64,000 nucleotides of DNA from Pseudomonas rhizosphaerae (GCF_000761155.1 NZ_CP009533.1:3453501-3517500); one strand, 5' to 3'; counted from the stretch's first letter, positions 8,635 to 17,314 are shown. The notes: generated from the letters alone by a model not told the origin. Numbers and translations are program-made.

Positions 8635-9915
8635 TCAAGCCAGTTCAGCGAAACACTCTTCGATGATGGCCAAACCTTTATTCAACTGCTCGTCTGGCGC
8701 AGTCAGTGGCACCAGGATGCGCAGGACGTTTCCGTAAGTACCGCACGACAGCAGGATCAAGCCCTTGTCGCGAGCCTTGGCCACGACCTGGGCCACGGCT
8801 GCGGCGTTCGGCTTGTGGGTGTCGCCGCCTTCGAACAGCTCGACGGCGATCATTGCGCCCAGGGCACGCACATCGCCGATGACCGGGTACTTGGACTGGA
8901 TGGCACGCAAGCCTGCTACCAGATGTTCACCAACGGCCTTGCTGCGGTCCAGCAGGTTTTCTTCCTCGAACACTTCCATCACGGCCAGTGCCGCGGCGCA
9001 AGCGATCGGGCTGCCAGCATAGGTGCCGCCCAGGCCACCTGGTGCGATGGCATCCATGTACTCGGCCTTGCCGCACACACCGGCGAGCGGGAAGCCGCCA
9101 GCGATGGATTTGGCGAAGGTGGTCAGGTCGGGCGCAACACCCATCTGCTCCATCGCGAAGAACGTGCCGGTACGGCCTGCGCCGGTCTGCACTTCGTCAG
9201 CGATCAGAAGGATACCGTGCTGATCGCACAGGGCGCGCAGACGCTGCATGAAAGCCTTGGGCGCGACATAGAAACCGCCTTCGCCCTGCACGGGCTCCAG
9301 AATGATCGCGGCGATGTCACGGGCTTCGGCGTCGTTCTTGAAGATGCGCTCGATGCTGGCGATGGAGTCGTCGACGCTCACGCCATGCAATTCGCAGGGG
9401 TAAAGCGCACGGAACACACCGCCGGGCATCAGGCCCATGCCTGCCGAGTACGGCACGACCTTGCCGGTCAGGCCCAGGGTCATCATGGTGCGACCGTGGT
9501 AGGCGCCAGTGAAGGCGATGACACCGGCGCGGCCGGTGGCGGCACGCGCGATCTTGATAGCGTTTTCCACGGCTTCGGAGCCGGTGGTCACCAGCAGGGT
9601 CTTCTTGTCGAAGTCGCCCGGTACCTTGGCGTTGATCTTCTCGCAGACTTCAACGTACGGCTCGTACGCCAGCACCTGGAAGCAGGTGTGGGTCAGCTTG
9701 TGCAATTGCGCCTGTACGGCGGCGATCACTTTGGGGTGGACGTGGCCAGTGTTGAGCACCGCGATACCGCCAGCAAAGTCGATGAACTCGCGACCTTCGA
9801 CGTCGGTAACCGTGGCGTTCTGCGCCGACTCGGCGAAGATCGGGTGAATCTGGCCCACGCCGCGCGGGACGGCTGCCTGGCGGCGTTGCATCAGGGATTC
9901 GTTGGTCTTGCTCAT
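8635..9915 (-). CDS. gabT: 4-aminobutyrate aminotransferase GabT
   Basis: This is a 426-residue PLP-dependent class III aminotransferase that converts 4-aminobutyrate plus 2-oxoglutarate to succinate semialdehyde plus glutamate. Seen: GSEAVENAIKIARAATGR and GAYHGRTMMTLGLTGK (cofactor phosphate region), LLIADEVQTGAGRTG (Asp that contacts the PLP ring) and TTFAKSIAGGFPLAGV (Schiff-base Lys). The length matches the family. The start MSKTNESL is chosen because GAGGAA lies 6 bases upstream; a longer reading adds four residues. It lies 113 bases downstream of gabD on the same strand, so the two likely form a gabDT operon for GABA and 5-aminovalerate type catabolism. Confidence 0.95.
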   Translation of the reverse strand: MSKTNESLMQRRQAAVPRGVGQIHPIFAESAQNATVTDVEGREFIDFAGGIAVLNTGHVHPKVIAAVQAQLHKLTHTCFQVLAYEPYVEVCEKINAKVPGDFDKKTLLVTTGSEAVENAIKIARAATGRAGVIAFTGAYHGRTMMTLGLTGKVVPYSAGMGLMPGGVFRALYPCELHGVSVDDSIASIERIFKNDAEARDIAAIILEPVQGEGGFYVAPKAFMQRLRALCDQHGILLIADEVQTGAGRTGTFFAMEQMGVAPDLTTFAKSIAGGFPLAGVCGKAEYMDAIAPGGLGGTYAGSPIACAAALAVMEVFEEENLLDRSKAVGEHLVAGLRAIQSKYPVIGDVRALGAMIAVELFEGGDTHKPNAAAVAQVVAKARDKGLILLSCGTYGNVLRILVPLTAPDEQLNKGLAIIEECFAELA

Positions 9916-9962
9916 GAAGTTCCTCATTCGCCGCTCATCGGTCGGCGTGATTCAAGGATTGA

Positions 9963-10019
9963 GCGGCCGGTGAGTCCCGCAGCAGCATACGATGATCGAC
10001 TGCTGCGGACGCCGGCCGC
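9963..10019. repeat. Nested hairpin between gabD and gabT
   Basis: Two nested perfect stems. GCGGCCGG (9963-9970) pairs with CCGGCCGC (10012-10019), and CCGCAGCAG (9977-9985) pairs with CTGCTGCGG (10000-10008), leaving a 14-base loop. There is no T-run on the gabD-to-gabT strand. It is probably an mRNA structure that sets the gabD:gabT ratio or protects gabD mRNA. Confidence 0.75.
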
Positions 10020-10040
10020 CAAGGGTGTCTGCGCGGTGGG

Positions 10041-11483
10041 TTACACCGAAATGCAGAGGTATTTGATTTCCAGATAGTCTTCGATGCCGTATTTGGAGCC
10101 TTCGCGGCCCAGGCCCGAAGCCTTGATGCCGCCGAACGGCGCCACTTCGTTGCTGATCAGACCGGTGTTGATACCGACCATGCCGTATTCCAGCGCTTCG
10201 GCGACACGGAACACCCGGCTCATGTCGCGGGCATAGAAGTACGACGCCAGGCCGAACTCGGTGTCGTTGGACATGGCGATCACTTCGGCCTCGTCCTGGA
10301 AGCGGAACAACGGCGCCAGCGGACCGAAGGTTTCTTCCTTGGCCACGGCGGCGTCCTTGGAGACGTTGACCAATACGGTCGGCTCGAAGAAGTTGCCCTG
10401 CAGTGCGTTGCCACCGGTCAGCACGGTTGCGCCCTTGCCCACGGCATCGGCAATGTGTTCCTTGACCTTGGCCACGGCCTTGTCGTCGATCAGCGGGCCC
10501 GTGGTGGTCCCTTCTTCCAGACCGTTGCCGATCTTGAGCTTGCCCACCGCCACCTTTAGCTTCTCGGCGAACGCGTCATACACGCCGTCCTGCACATAGA
10601 TGCGGTTGGCGCACACGCAGGTCTGGCCGTTGTTGCGGTACTTGGAAATGATCGCGCCCTCGACCGCCTTGTCCAGGTCGGCATCGTCAAACACGATGAA
10701 AGGCGCGTTGCCGCCCAACTCCAGCGAGACCTTCTTGATGTCCTTGGCGCATTCGGCCATCAACTGGCGACCGATCTCGGTCGAGCCAGTGAAACTCAGC
10801 TTGCGCACGATCGGGTTGCTGGTCAGCTCGCTGCCAATGTCGCCGGCGCTGCCGGTCACGACACTGAACACACCCTTCGGAATACCCGCGCGCTCGGCCA
10901 ATTCAGCCAGCGCCAGCGCCGAGAACGGCGTCTGCGAGGCAGGCTTGAGCACCATGGTGCAACCGGCAGCCAGCGCGGGACCCGCCTTGCGGGTGATCAT
11001 CGCGGCGGGGAAGTTCCACGGTGTGATGGCTGCGGTCACGCCGATGGGCTGCTTGATCACGATCAGGCGCTTGTCCGGCTGGTGACCGGGAATGGTGTCG
11101 CCGTAGACGCGCTTGGCTTCCTCGGCAAACCATTCGATGAACGACGCCGCGTAGACGATTTCGCCCTTGGCCTCGGCCAGTGGCTTGCCCTGCTCCAGCG
11201 TCATCAAACGTGCGAGGTCATCCTGGTTCTCGATCATCAGTTCGAACCAGCGGCGCAGCTTGTTCGAGCGCTCCTTGGCGGTCAACGCACGCCAGGCCGG
11301 CAGCGCCTTGTCGGCAGCCTCGATGGCGCGACGCGTTTCAGCGGCGCCCATTTTCGGCACGGTGCCGAGGATTTCGTTGGTAGCAGGGTTGCTGACCTTG
11401 ATGGCCTGCCCACTGTCGGCGCCCAGCCACGCACCATCTATATAGGCTTGCTGGCGGAACAACGAGGTGTCTTTGAGCTGCAT
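10041..11483 (-). CDS. gabD: Succinate-semialdehyde dehydrogenase GabD
   Basis: This is a 480-residue NAD(P)-dependent aldehyde dehydrogenase that oxidises succinate semialdehyde to succinate. Seen: TPWNFPAAMITRKAGPALAAGC (cofactor binding), FTGSTEIGRQLM, VSLELGGNAPFIVFDDAD (catalytic Glu), NNGQTCVCANRIYV (catalytic Cys) and ETFGPLAPLFRF. The length matches E. coli GabD (482). The start MQLKDTSLFRQQAYIDG is chosen over a 25-residue longer reading because AAGGAAG lies just upstream and the extension has no family resemblance. It is the first gene of the gabDT pair. A palindrome 118 bases upstream may be its operator. Confidence 0.95.
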   Translation of the reverse strand: MQLKDTSLFRQQAYIDGAWLGADSGQAIKVSNPATNEILGTVPKMGAAETRRAIEAADKALPAWRALTAKERSNKLRRWFELMIENQDDLARLMTLEQGKPLAEAKGEIVYAASFIEWFAEEAKRVYGDTIPGHQPDKRLIVIKQPIGVTAAITPWNFPAAMITRKAGPALAAGCTMVLKPASQTPFSALALAELAERAGIPKGVFSVVTGSAGDIGSELTSNPIVRKLSFTGSTEIGRQLMAECAKDIKKVSLELGGNAPFIVFDDADLDKAVEGAIISKYRNNGQTCVCANRIYVQDGVYDAFAEKLKVAVGKLKIGNGLEEGTTTGPLIDDKAVAKVKEHIADAVGKGATVLTGGNALQGNFFEPTVLVNVSKDAAVAKEETFGPLAPLFRFQDEAEVIAMSNDTEFGLASYFYARDMSRVFRVAEALEYGMVGINTGLISNEVAPFGGIKASGLGREGSKYGIEDYLEIKYLCISV

Positions 11484-11600
11484 GTCGGCTTCCTTAACGG
11501 CGCCGTACGTAACGGCACGAATGGAGGGATGAGAAGGCGCCCGGGCTGAGGTGGACATACCGCATGGATGGACTCACGCGTTTCAGCGACCAGACAAGAG

Positions 11601-11618
11601 CGTTTGAAATCTCAAACG
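11601..11618. promoter_or_regulatory. Palindromic candidate operator upstream of gabD
   Basis: Perfect inverted repeat CGTTTGA-AATC-TCAAACG, 118 bases upstream of the gabD start in the 310-base gap before tRNA-Arg. It has the size of a dimeric-regulator site; the regulator is not in the window. A second, imperfect inverted repeat (GTTC, seven A, GAAC) lies at about 11654-11671. Confidence 0.5.
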
Positions 11619-11793
11619 AATCCTAGGATCTATGGGGTGAAAGGACAATAGGCCGTTCGAAAAAAAGAACGATTGGCCTCGGAGATGCAGGCGCGTCCGG
11701 CTCGCGTCAGTGTCACCGTAGCAGATTACAAACGATGGGACGGTTATCGCAATGGACGACCACCCCCGACATGGGTATCATGGCGCCCGCGTT

Positions 11794-11870
11794 GCACCAG
11801 TAGCTCAGCTGGATAGAGTACTGCCCTCCGAAGGCAGGGGTCGTGGGTTCGAATCCCGCCTGGTGCACCA
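11794..11870 (+). tRNA. tRNA-Arg (anticodon CCG)
   Basis: A 77-base cloverleaf. Acceptor arm GCACCAG pairs with CTGGTGC, with discriminator A and an encoded CCA. The D-arm region is TAGCTCAGCTGGATAGAGTA. The anticodon stem CTGCC/GGCAG encloses loop CTCCGAA, anticodon CCG. The T-arm is GGGTTCGAATCCC. It decodes the CGG arginine codon. No duplicated 3-prime end was seen elsewhere in the window, so there is no sign of tRNA-targeted integration. Confidence 0.97.
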
Positions 11871-12198
11871 TCTTTTCCCCCCTCTATATTCTTGCATCCA
11901 GCTTCGCTACCCGAAGCCCCGGCTCGCAGATCTCCTTTATTCCACGCATCCATCGAAGCTTCGACTTCTGATCTCTGCCCCTCTACGCCTGCCTTATGAC
12001 ACACGGCCGTATCGCTGAATCAAGCCTTCGCTATCCCTCCACCTAAGCCACGCGCTGTCTGCCTAAAAAATGACCAAATTCTCCAGCTTTCGGAAAACCA
12101 TTTCGAAACATTTTTATATTAAAAAATCACTCAAAGCCCTGAACTTTTCCCGCGGCTTGTAACATGTAAAATAAGCACATCTTTTAAAAAATATTTGT
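11871..12198. other. Intergenic stretch between tRNA-Arg and the chemoreceptor promoter
   Basis: This is non-coding as far as can be seen. The first part is GC-balanced and holds no gene. The second part (about 12060-12198) is AT-rich with runs of A and T and leads into the sigma-28-like promoter of the chemoreceptor gene. Confidence 0.5.
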
Positions 12199-12225
12199 TA
12201 AAGATCTCCGCCCCCCAGCCGATGG
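12199..12225 (+). promoter_or_regulatory. Candidate FliA (sigma-28) promoter of the chemoreceptor gene
   Basis: TAAAGATC at 12199-12206, an 11-base spacer, then GCCGATGG at 12218-12225. The enteric sigma-28 consensus is TAAAGTTT-N11-GCCGATAA, so spacing is exact and 12 of 16 positions match, including all of TAAAG and GCCGAT. It lies 66 bases before the chemoreceptor ATG, as expected for a flagellar-regulon chemotaxis gene. Confidence 0.75.
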
Positions 12226-12291
12226 CATTGACGCATCAATGGCATGGAGGAGCCGACTGGAAAACTTAAAACAGATATTCGAGAGGCTTAC

Positions 12292-14196
12292 ATGTTTAAC
12301 AATGCGTTGACCAACTTATCAGTCAGATCAAAGTTGGCACTTGGCTTCACGGTTGTGATCATACTGACGGTCCTGATCGCCTGGACGGGCTGGCGAGGCA
12401 TCGCCTCCATGAGCGAGCGCAGCGAGCGCATCACGGACATTGCCAAGCTCAGCACCCTGACGCGAGACATGCGCATCGCGCGCTTGGTGTACACCCAGAA
12501 TTCAGACGACGCCAATGCCGCCAGCTGGCTCAAAGCCTATGAAAACCTCGATAACCATCTTGAGTATCTCAACAGCGTATTGAATTCCGAACTCAATATT
12601 CCTCATGTTAAAACTGCGATGGCAGCCATGAAGGAATACAAGGATCATTACAACAGCATCATCACTGCCACACACGCGCGTGAGGCCAGCAGAGACGTCT
12701 TTGGCACCAATGCCGACACCGCGGACGCAAAGTTGCGGCAGTTGAATGGGCGCGCCAACTCAATGGACGGTGACGCCGCGCAGCGCGAGGCGGTGCAACG
12801 AGCGCTGATGCTGTTTCAAAAGATGCGCTTCGATGTTCGTGGGTACACCTACACCCTGAAACCCGAGGCCCAGCAGTTGGCTGTTACTTCCATTGCTGCA
12901 GCCTCCGATTATATGAAAAGCCTGACGAGTTCCGGTCTCGACAACGCCGCTGTCGCCAGCCTGGTGGACTCGATGAACGCCTATGGGTCCGCCATCAACG
13001 GATTCTCGTCTTCGCAAGCCACCATTAACCAAGGCCAAGCGGGCATCTCGAAGAACATCGAAGTCCTGCTCGGTTCGGCCAATCAACTGGCACAGAACCA
13101 GGTCGACTTGCGCCTTGCAGACGTCGATCAAGCCAACCGCATGTTGATTCTCTGGCTGGTTGCAGCCCTTATCGCCAGCGCGTTGGCGGCCTGGATCATC
13201 ACCCGAATGATCGTCATTCCGCTGCGGGAAACACTGCAACTGGCCGACCGTGTAGCCAATGGTGACCTGACCCACAATGAAGCCCCGACGCGCAAGGATG
13301 AACTTGGCCTGCTGCAAATCAGCATGCACCGCATGACCTTGAACCTGCGCCAGTTGATCGGCGGCCTGCGCGATGGCGTTACCCAGATCGCAAGTGCTGC
13401 CGAACAGCTTTCCGCCGTGACCGAGCAGACCAGCGCAGGGGTGAACAGCCAGCGTACTGAAACCGACCAGGTTGCCACCGCCATGAACCAGATGGCCGCC
13501 ACCGTGCAGGAAGTTGCACGCAATGCCGAGCAGGCTTCGGATGCCGCCGTCAGCGCCTCCCGAGAAGTGCGCGAAGGCGACGCCGTAGTTTCCAAGGCCG
13601 TCATTCAGATCGAAACACTCGCCACTGAGGTCGGGCGCTCCAAAGTTGCAATGGATGAGCTGAAGCAGGAAAGCAACAAGATCGGTGGCGTGCTCGACGT
13701 GATCAAGGCAGTGGCCGAACAGACCAACTTGCTGGCCCTCAATGCCGCCATCGAAGCCGCACGCGCCGGTGAGGCCGGACGCGGCTTCGCCGTGGTCGCC
13801 GATGAAGTCCGCAGTCTTGCCCAGCGCACTCAGACTTCAACCGAAGAAATTGCGACCCTGATCGACGGCTTGCACACCCGAACCGCGCAAGTTGCGACCA
13901 CCCTGGAAAACAGCCGCCTGCTGACCGATGACAGCGTTGCCTTGACCCGTGATGCAGGTACATCCATAGGCAACATCAGCCGATCCATCACGACCATCGA
14001 ATCGATGAACCAGCAGATAGCCGCTTCCGCCGAAGAGCAGAGCGCGGTGGCCGAGGAAATCAACCGCAGTGTGATCAACGTTCGGGACATCTCCGAGCAG
14101 ACGGCTTCGGCGAGTGAGGAAACGGCATCGTCCAGCGTTGAGTTGGCACGATTGGGTGTGCATTTGCAGGGGCTGATGAGTAAGTTTGTGCTGTGA
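12292..14196 (+). CDS. Methyl-accepting chemotaxis protein with a large helical sensor
   Basis: This is a 634-residue transmembrane chemoreceptor. TM1 is at about residues 15-33 ([18 protein letters not shown]). A periplasmic, mostly helical region of about 245 residues follows, the size of the HBM bimodular sensors such as McpS. TM2 is at about 284-306 ([20 protein letters not shown]), then HAMP, then the signalling domain with hairpin tip [21 protein letters not shown] and [18 protein letters not shown]. No C-terminal CheR-binding pentapeptide is seen; it ends GLMSKFVL. Start at [10 protein letters not shown] has GAGAGG upstream and the usual short N-terminus; a 16-residue extension is unlikely. 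The ligand cannot be read from sequence; HBM relatives bind TCA-cycle acids or polyamines. Confidence 0.93.
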   Translation: MFNNALTNLSVRSKLALGFTVVIILTVLIAWTGWRGIASMSERSERITDIAKLSTLTRDMRIARLVYTQNSDDANAASWLKAYENLDNHLEYLNSVLNSELNIPHVKTAMAAMKEYKDHYNSIITATHAREASRDVFGTNADTADAKLRQLNGRANSMDGDAAQREAVQRALMLFQKMRFDVRGYTYTLKPEAQQLAVTSIAAASDYMKSLTSSGLDNAAVASLVDSMNAYGSAINGFSSSQATINQGQAGISKNIEVLLGSANQLAQNQVDLRLADVDQANRMLILWLVAALIASALAAWIITRMIVIPLRETLQLADRVANGDLTHNEAPTRKDELGLLQISMHRMTLNLRQLIGGLRDGVTQIASAAEQLSAVTEQTSAGVNSQRTETDQVATAMNQMAATVQEVARNAEQASDAAVSASREVREGDAVVSKAVIQIETLATEVGRSKVAMDELKQESNKIGGVLDVIKAVAEQTNLLALNAAIEAARAGEAGRGFAVVADEVRSLAQRTQTSTEEIATLIDGLHTRTAQVATTLENSRLLTDDSVALTRDAGTSIGNISRSITTIESMNQQIAASAEEQSAVAEEINRSVINVRDISEQTASASEETASSSVELARLGVHLQGLMSKFVL

Positions 14197-14227
14197 TGTA
14201 GGGTTTGGGAAAGCTGAGACGGTGTGG

Positions 14228-14258
14228 AGCCCCAAGTGAGAGCTTGGGGCTTGTTTGT
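14228..14258 (+). terminator. Terminator after the chemoreceptor gene
   Basis: Stem AGCCCCAAG (14228-14236), loop TGAGAG, stem CTTGGGGCT (14243-14251), then TGTTTGT. A nine-pair perfect stem and an imperfect T-tract, 32 bases after the stop codon. Confidence 0.75.
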
Positions 14259-14325
14259 GGTGGTTACTGGAGTAGGCAGGGTTTGGTGCAAGTTGAGTAA
14301 TTAGGCTCAGGGATAACTGTTGGCT

Positions 14326-14588
14326 TCAAGCGCCTGAGCCGTGCTTCCCTAACCGGTTTAGCAGCTTCTGCACGATCGAATCGAGCTTAGCGCCCGCTGT
14401 GAAATGTGCCAGGGCGTTTTGAACTTCATGGTTCTCAGCCACCAAGAGAACAAAGACGTGCTGGGTATTGGGGCGACAGCCGTGGCTGCGAGGTCTTTGA
14501 GATGCTCTGCTCTGCCTGCGCATTTGCCACCATCGACGAGGTGGCGGCGCAATAGTCAGGATGAGTAGCTGCCAACCAGCTCCGAGAC
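14326..14588 (-). pseudogene. Decayed CdiA pretoxin remnant
   Basis: This is homologous to the region just before the toxin tip of the intact CdiA in this window. In one frame it reads ATHPDYCAATSSMVANAQA (CdiA has ANPDFCATTSSMVANAQA). In another frame it reads PNTQHVFVLLVAENHEVQNA and then LAHFTAGAKLDSIVQKLLNRLG before a stop (CdiA: PNAQHVFALLLAENHEVQNA). The frame change between the two halves and the early stop show that it is broken. It lacks a toxin domain and lies at the far end of the cassette array, next to the chemoreceptor terminator. It is the most decayed of four pretoxin copies. Confidence 0.85.
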
Positions 14589-14627
14589 TTGAAATGGTTT
14601 CTTCCACGTTGCTTTAGCACCAGCTCA

Positions 14628-15022
14628 CTAGACACATCGACGGCGCATGCACTCTTCCTCGTAAAAGTGGCGCAAAGCGGTAGGGTCACGTTCTATCAGG
14701 CCCTCATAATGCGATGTATCATTAATTAATTGCTCATAACTCCAAAGAGCCTGTAATCCTTTCTCGTTAGCCAAGCTGGGTAAAACGACCATGCTGCTGG
14801 TATGCCGGAATCGCTCAGCGAAAAGAGTTCCATCGGAAACCAATTAGGCAGATGGTCCTCGTCTGCTAATAAAAGCAGAATTACACCACATCACAACGAA
14901 ATTGCGAACGCTTCATACTCCGTACCTACGGAGAGGGAGAAGTTCGACTCTACCGTATAGCCCAAGCGGATCACTTGGTCCGAGAGGGATTTACCATTTT
15001 TACTTATGCAGATTACGCGCAT
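14628..15022 (-). pseudogene. Decayed immunity gene, paralogue of the one at 16388-16807
   Basis: Translation from the ATG at 15022 gives MRVICISKNGKSLSDQVIRL... and runs to a TGA after FAISL. The same frame continues with DEDHLPNWFPMELFSLSDS and PAAWSF. Another frame gives YEQLINDTSHYEGLIERDP at the end. The intact gene at 16388-16807 has the matching pieces MIALCTS, LPFWVPSYLFDLVDSS, GWEF and LVNEYQHYVGIVEREP in the same order. So this is a second, broken copy of that immunity family. It begins 6 bases beyond the stop of a matching toxin fragment. Confidence 0.8.
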
Positions 15023-15027
15023 GATCG

Positions 15028-15306
15028 TCACTTAAATTTGAAATCGTCAACAGCACCGGAATTCGTGTTTCGCACATAATGAACTTCAACACCGTTGACG
15101 TTCTGCGTCATTTTTACCCAACCGTCTGAGCCAGGCCAGCGAGTATCTGTCATACCATTCCTCATCGGAACGACACTACCTGATGCTGGATTAGATATAA
15201 CCTCTAAGACAGTACGTGACCGATTATTGTGCTGCCCTTGTACGGGGCGTGGGCAGAATCATAAACCGTTTTAATTTCACCAAAAAGCGCAGTCCATTTT
15301 GCACCC
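15028..15306 (-). pseudogene. Toxin C-terminus fragment, second copy
   Basis: The last part reads VISNPASGSVVPM, MTDTRWPGSDGWVK, then NVNGVEVHYVRNTNSGA and DDFKFK-stop. It matches the fragment at 16814-16990 (ISNPAVGRKLPVPMTDSRWP..., same DDFKFK end). The upstream half (GAKWTALFGEIKTVYDSAH...) is in a different frame and may come from another toxin, so the piece looks like a join of two remnants. No pretoxin sequence precedes it. It is followed by the decayed immunity gene of the same family. Confidence 0.75.
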
Positions 15307-15344
15307 GAGGTAAGCGACTAAGCTCGCTTACCCCCTCCAAAAAA

Positions 15345-15551
15345 TTACATATCAACGCCTAATTTTTCGGCGACCTCCCTCAGTCGCACAGAAACCTCAA
15401 TGATTTCATCTTTACTTAGGCCGCAATAGGTAGACAGAGACTCATCTGGAACATTTTGAATTAAAGCCAATCCGCACGACACAAAATACCTAAGCTCTCT
15501 TGGTGTGACCTTCAAACTAATATAATCTTGCTCATTAATTGGATCATTCAT
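15345..15551 (-). CDS. Putative CDI immunity protein of the orphan CT cassette
   Basis: This is a 68-residue protein, MNDPINEQDYISLKVTPREL..., small, acidic and mostly helical. I do not recognise a named family. Its ATG overlaps the last codon of the orphan CdiA-CT toxin (stop at 15548), the same arrangement as cdiA-cdiI, so it is called as the cognate immunity protein by position. AT-rich relative to flanking core genes. Confidence 0.7.
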   Translation of the reverse strand: MNDPINEQDYISLKVTPRELRYFVSCGLALIQNVPDESLSTYCGLSKDEIIEVSVRLREVAEKLGVDM

Positions 15552-16129
15552 TTTTTGGGGACCTGAGATTTAATGTAGTTATCCCAACCGACACCACCCT
15601 GGTCAGGTCTGAACGCGGTAGCCTCACCTCTCTGTCCGCGAGTTACAATAGTCTTAGTTGAGCTATCGAGATAGTATATCGTTCCATCAACGGATTGGCG
15701 ACGCTCGATCGCCGGGTTAGAAACGATGTTCTCAACAAAATTCTGAAACTGATTTTTTGTACTAATACCAAGATTGGCAAACTCCTGCCGCTCAACCACA
15801 TGTTTCTGGAAAGCATGTCCACTTGCGACCTCTTCAGCTAAGAGCTGAGAGTTGAGTCTGCCTTGATTGATAGCGCTTTCAGCCCCGGAGCTACCTTTCG
15901 CCCCACCCGCACTCCCCCTACCCGCCTTCCCCCCAACCGCCATCGACGCAGCCGCCACCATAGCGTCGCGAATCATCTCCTTCCGGGCGTCGCTGAACCC
16001 TAGCCGGTTTTGCAGCTCCTGCACAACCGAATCGACCTTGGCGCCCGCCGTGACCTGTGCCAAGGCGTTTTGAACTTCATTGTTCTCTGCCAGCAGCAGC
16101 GCAAATACCTGCTGAGCATTGGGTCGACA
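15548..16129 (-). CDS. Orphan CdiA-CT toxin cassette without a start codon
   Basis: This open frame begins within pretoxin sequence (PNAQQVFALLLAENNEVQNA, a VENN-like AENN motif). It continues through AGAKVDSVVQELQNRLGFSD and GGKAGRGSAGGAKG, nearly identical to CdiA, and then diverges into a private toxin of about 120 residues. Seen in the toxin: GHAFQKHVVERQEFANLGI, an FVENIVSNP helix, GTIYYLDSSTKTIV and ATAFRPDQGG. The conserved His/Lys start plus TAFRP end recalls CdiA-CT RNase-type toxins, but I cannot name the family. No ATG or GTG with a ribosome site precedes it, and a frame change just upstream separates it from a SKDVLATAVDP remnant. It is thus a silent tip that could be used after recombination into cdiA. 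Confidence 0.8.
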   Translation of the reverse strand, partial: CRPNAQQVFALLLAENNEVQNALAQVTAGAKVDSVVQELQNRLGFSDARKEMIRDAMVAAASMAVGGKAGRGSAGGAKGSSGAESAINQGRLNSQLLAEEVASGHAFQKHVVERQEFANLGISTKNQFQNFVENIVSNPAIERRQSVDGTIYYLDSSTKTIVTRGQRGEATAFRPDQGGVGWDNYIKSQVPKK

Positions 16130-16170
16130 GCTGTCGCTAAGACGTCTTTGGACTACTCCGGCCTAAAAAT

Positions 16171-16395
16171 TTAACAAGCATTGGCATATAGCACCCCAAT
16201 TTCGGTACTTTCAACAAAAAACTGCAACGCTGCAATGACCTGCTCAGGACTCGGTGCGACAAACTTCTGCAGGGACTCCCCACCTGTGGAGCTTGAAATC
16301 GTACAGACCGAGAGGTTTTTTCGATTTTTGTAGAACCAACTCGTGCCAACGGGATGTCGTACCCAACTTAACATCCATAATCCATAATTAGCCAC
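16171..16395 (-). CDS. Small unrecognised ORF, possible immunity fragment
   Basis: This is a 74-codon frame with a GTG start overlapping the stop of the immunity gene before it. The product has Trp-rich start MANYGLWMLSWVRHPVGTSW and end SPEQVIAALQFFVESTEIGVL. I do not recognise it. The position between two cassettes suggests the C-terminal end of an immunity gene whose toxin has been lost, or a chance frame. Low GC like other cassette genes. Confidence 0.35.
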   Translation of the reverse strand: MANYGLWMLSWVRHPVGTSWFYKNRKNLSVCTISSSTGGESLQKFVAPSPEQVIAALQFFVESTEIGVLYANAC

Positions 16396-16807
16396 TCACA
16401 TCCATCTGAAAGTTTTTCAAGAATCGCTGTACTTCCCCTGGCTCGCGTTCAACGATCCCTACGTAATGCTGATATTCATTGACAAGCAATGAATATCCAA
16501 AAATATAGTTGATTCCAAACGTATCAAATAGCACCTTATAGTCGGGCTTCGACTGTGTAATACAAAACTCCCACCCTGTTGGAGCACTAGAATCGACCAA
16601 ATCGAAAAGGTAGCTCGGAACCCAGAAAGGTAAGTCATCAGGAGCCCTAACTAAAAAATCCACCCGATCAGAGATAAATAACAAGCCGTATATAGTATAA
16701 CGTTCACCACTCGCTAGCGGAGAGTAATTAGTCTGATCCATCTCCCCCAAATAACGCTTGGATGAAGGTATAGCCGCACCAAGGATAGATGTACATAAAG
16801 CTATCAT
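16388..16807 (-). CDS. Putative CDI immunity protein (intact copy)
   Basis: 139 residues: MIALCTSILGAAIPSSKRYL..., with SGERYTIYGLLFISDRVDFLV, LPFWVPSYLFDLVDSS and LVNEYQHYVGIVEREPGEV. The first ATG is preferred over an internal one (MDQTNYS) because the broken paralogue at 14628-15022 aligns from its own start (MRVICIS). It also starts 7 bases after the stop of the toxin fragment at 16814. Intact reading frame although its toxin has an in-frame stop, so it may still protect against sibling strains (inference). Family not recognised. Confidence 0.7.
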   Translation of the reverse strand: MIALCTSILGAAIPSSKRYLGEMDQTNYSPLASGERYTIYGLLFISDRVDFLVRAPDDLPFWVPSYLFDLVDSSAPTGWEFCITQSKPDYKVLFDTFGINYIFGYSLLVNEYQHYVGIVEREPGEVQRFLKNFQMDVSG

Positions 16808-16813
16808 ATTTAC

Positions 16814-17314
16814 TCACTTAAATTTGAAATCATCGATGGCACCAGCAATAGAATTTCGGACGTAGTGAATTTCAATACTGTTTATGTTTTGAGCTGATTT
16901 CACCCAACCTTCTGCAGCCGGCCATCGGGAGTCTGTCATAGGGACAGGTAGCTTCCGACCAACTGCGGGATTTGAAATAGCTTGTTACAATGCGAGTTTT
17001 TCATTCAAATTGGCAGGTACAGATCTGCCTGTCGAACCTAATCCTAATGGCTTGTTAGCCAAAGACGATAGTTCAGTTCCCTTCGCCCCACCCGCACTCC
17101 CCCTACCCGCCTTCCCCCCAACCCTCATCGACGCAGCCGCCAACATAGCGTCGCGAATCGCCTCCTTCCGGGCGGCGCTGAACCCTAGCCGGTTTTGCAG
17201 CTCCTGCAAAACCGAATCGACCTTAGCGCCCGCAGTGACCTGTGCCAAAGCGTTTTGAAATTCATTGTTCTTGGCCAGCAGAAGCGCAGAGACGTGCTGA
17301 ACGCCCTGTGGATC
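16814..17314 (-). pseudogene. Orphan CdiA-CT cassette with an in-frame stop
   Basis: The pretoxin part reads VQHVSALLLAKNNEFQNA, then AGAKVDSVLQELQNRLGFSA and GGKAGRGSAGGAKGTELSS; the VENN-like motif is AKNN here. After NLNEKLAL there is a TAA at 16985-16987, and the same frame then continues QAISNPAVGRKLPVPMTDSR and ends DDFKFK-stop at 16814. The toxin is thus cut by one nonsense codon, not by a frameshift. The toxin tail matches the fragment at 15028-15306. There is no start codon of its own. Its immunity gene follows directly. Confidence 0.8.

Noticed and set aside
11744..12004. Minus-strand frame with [20 protein letters not shown]
   Set aside because: It is the well-known chance translation of the antisense of a tRNA gene; the tRNA-Arg at 11794-11870 explains it.
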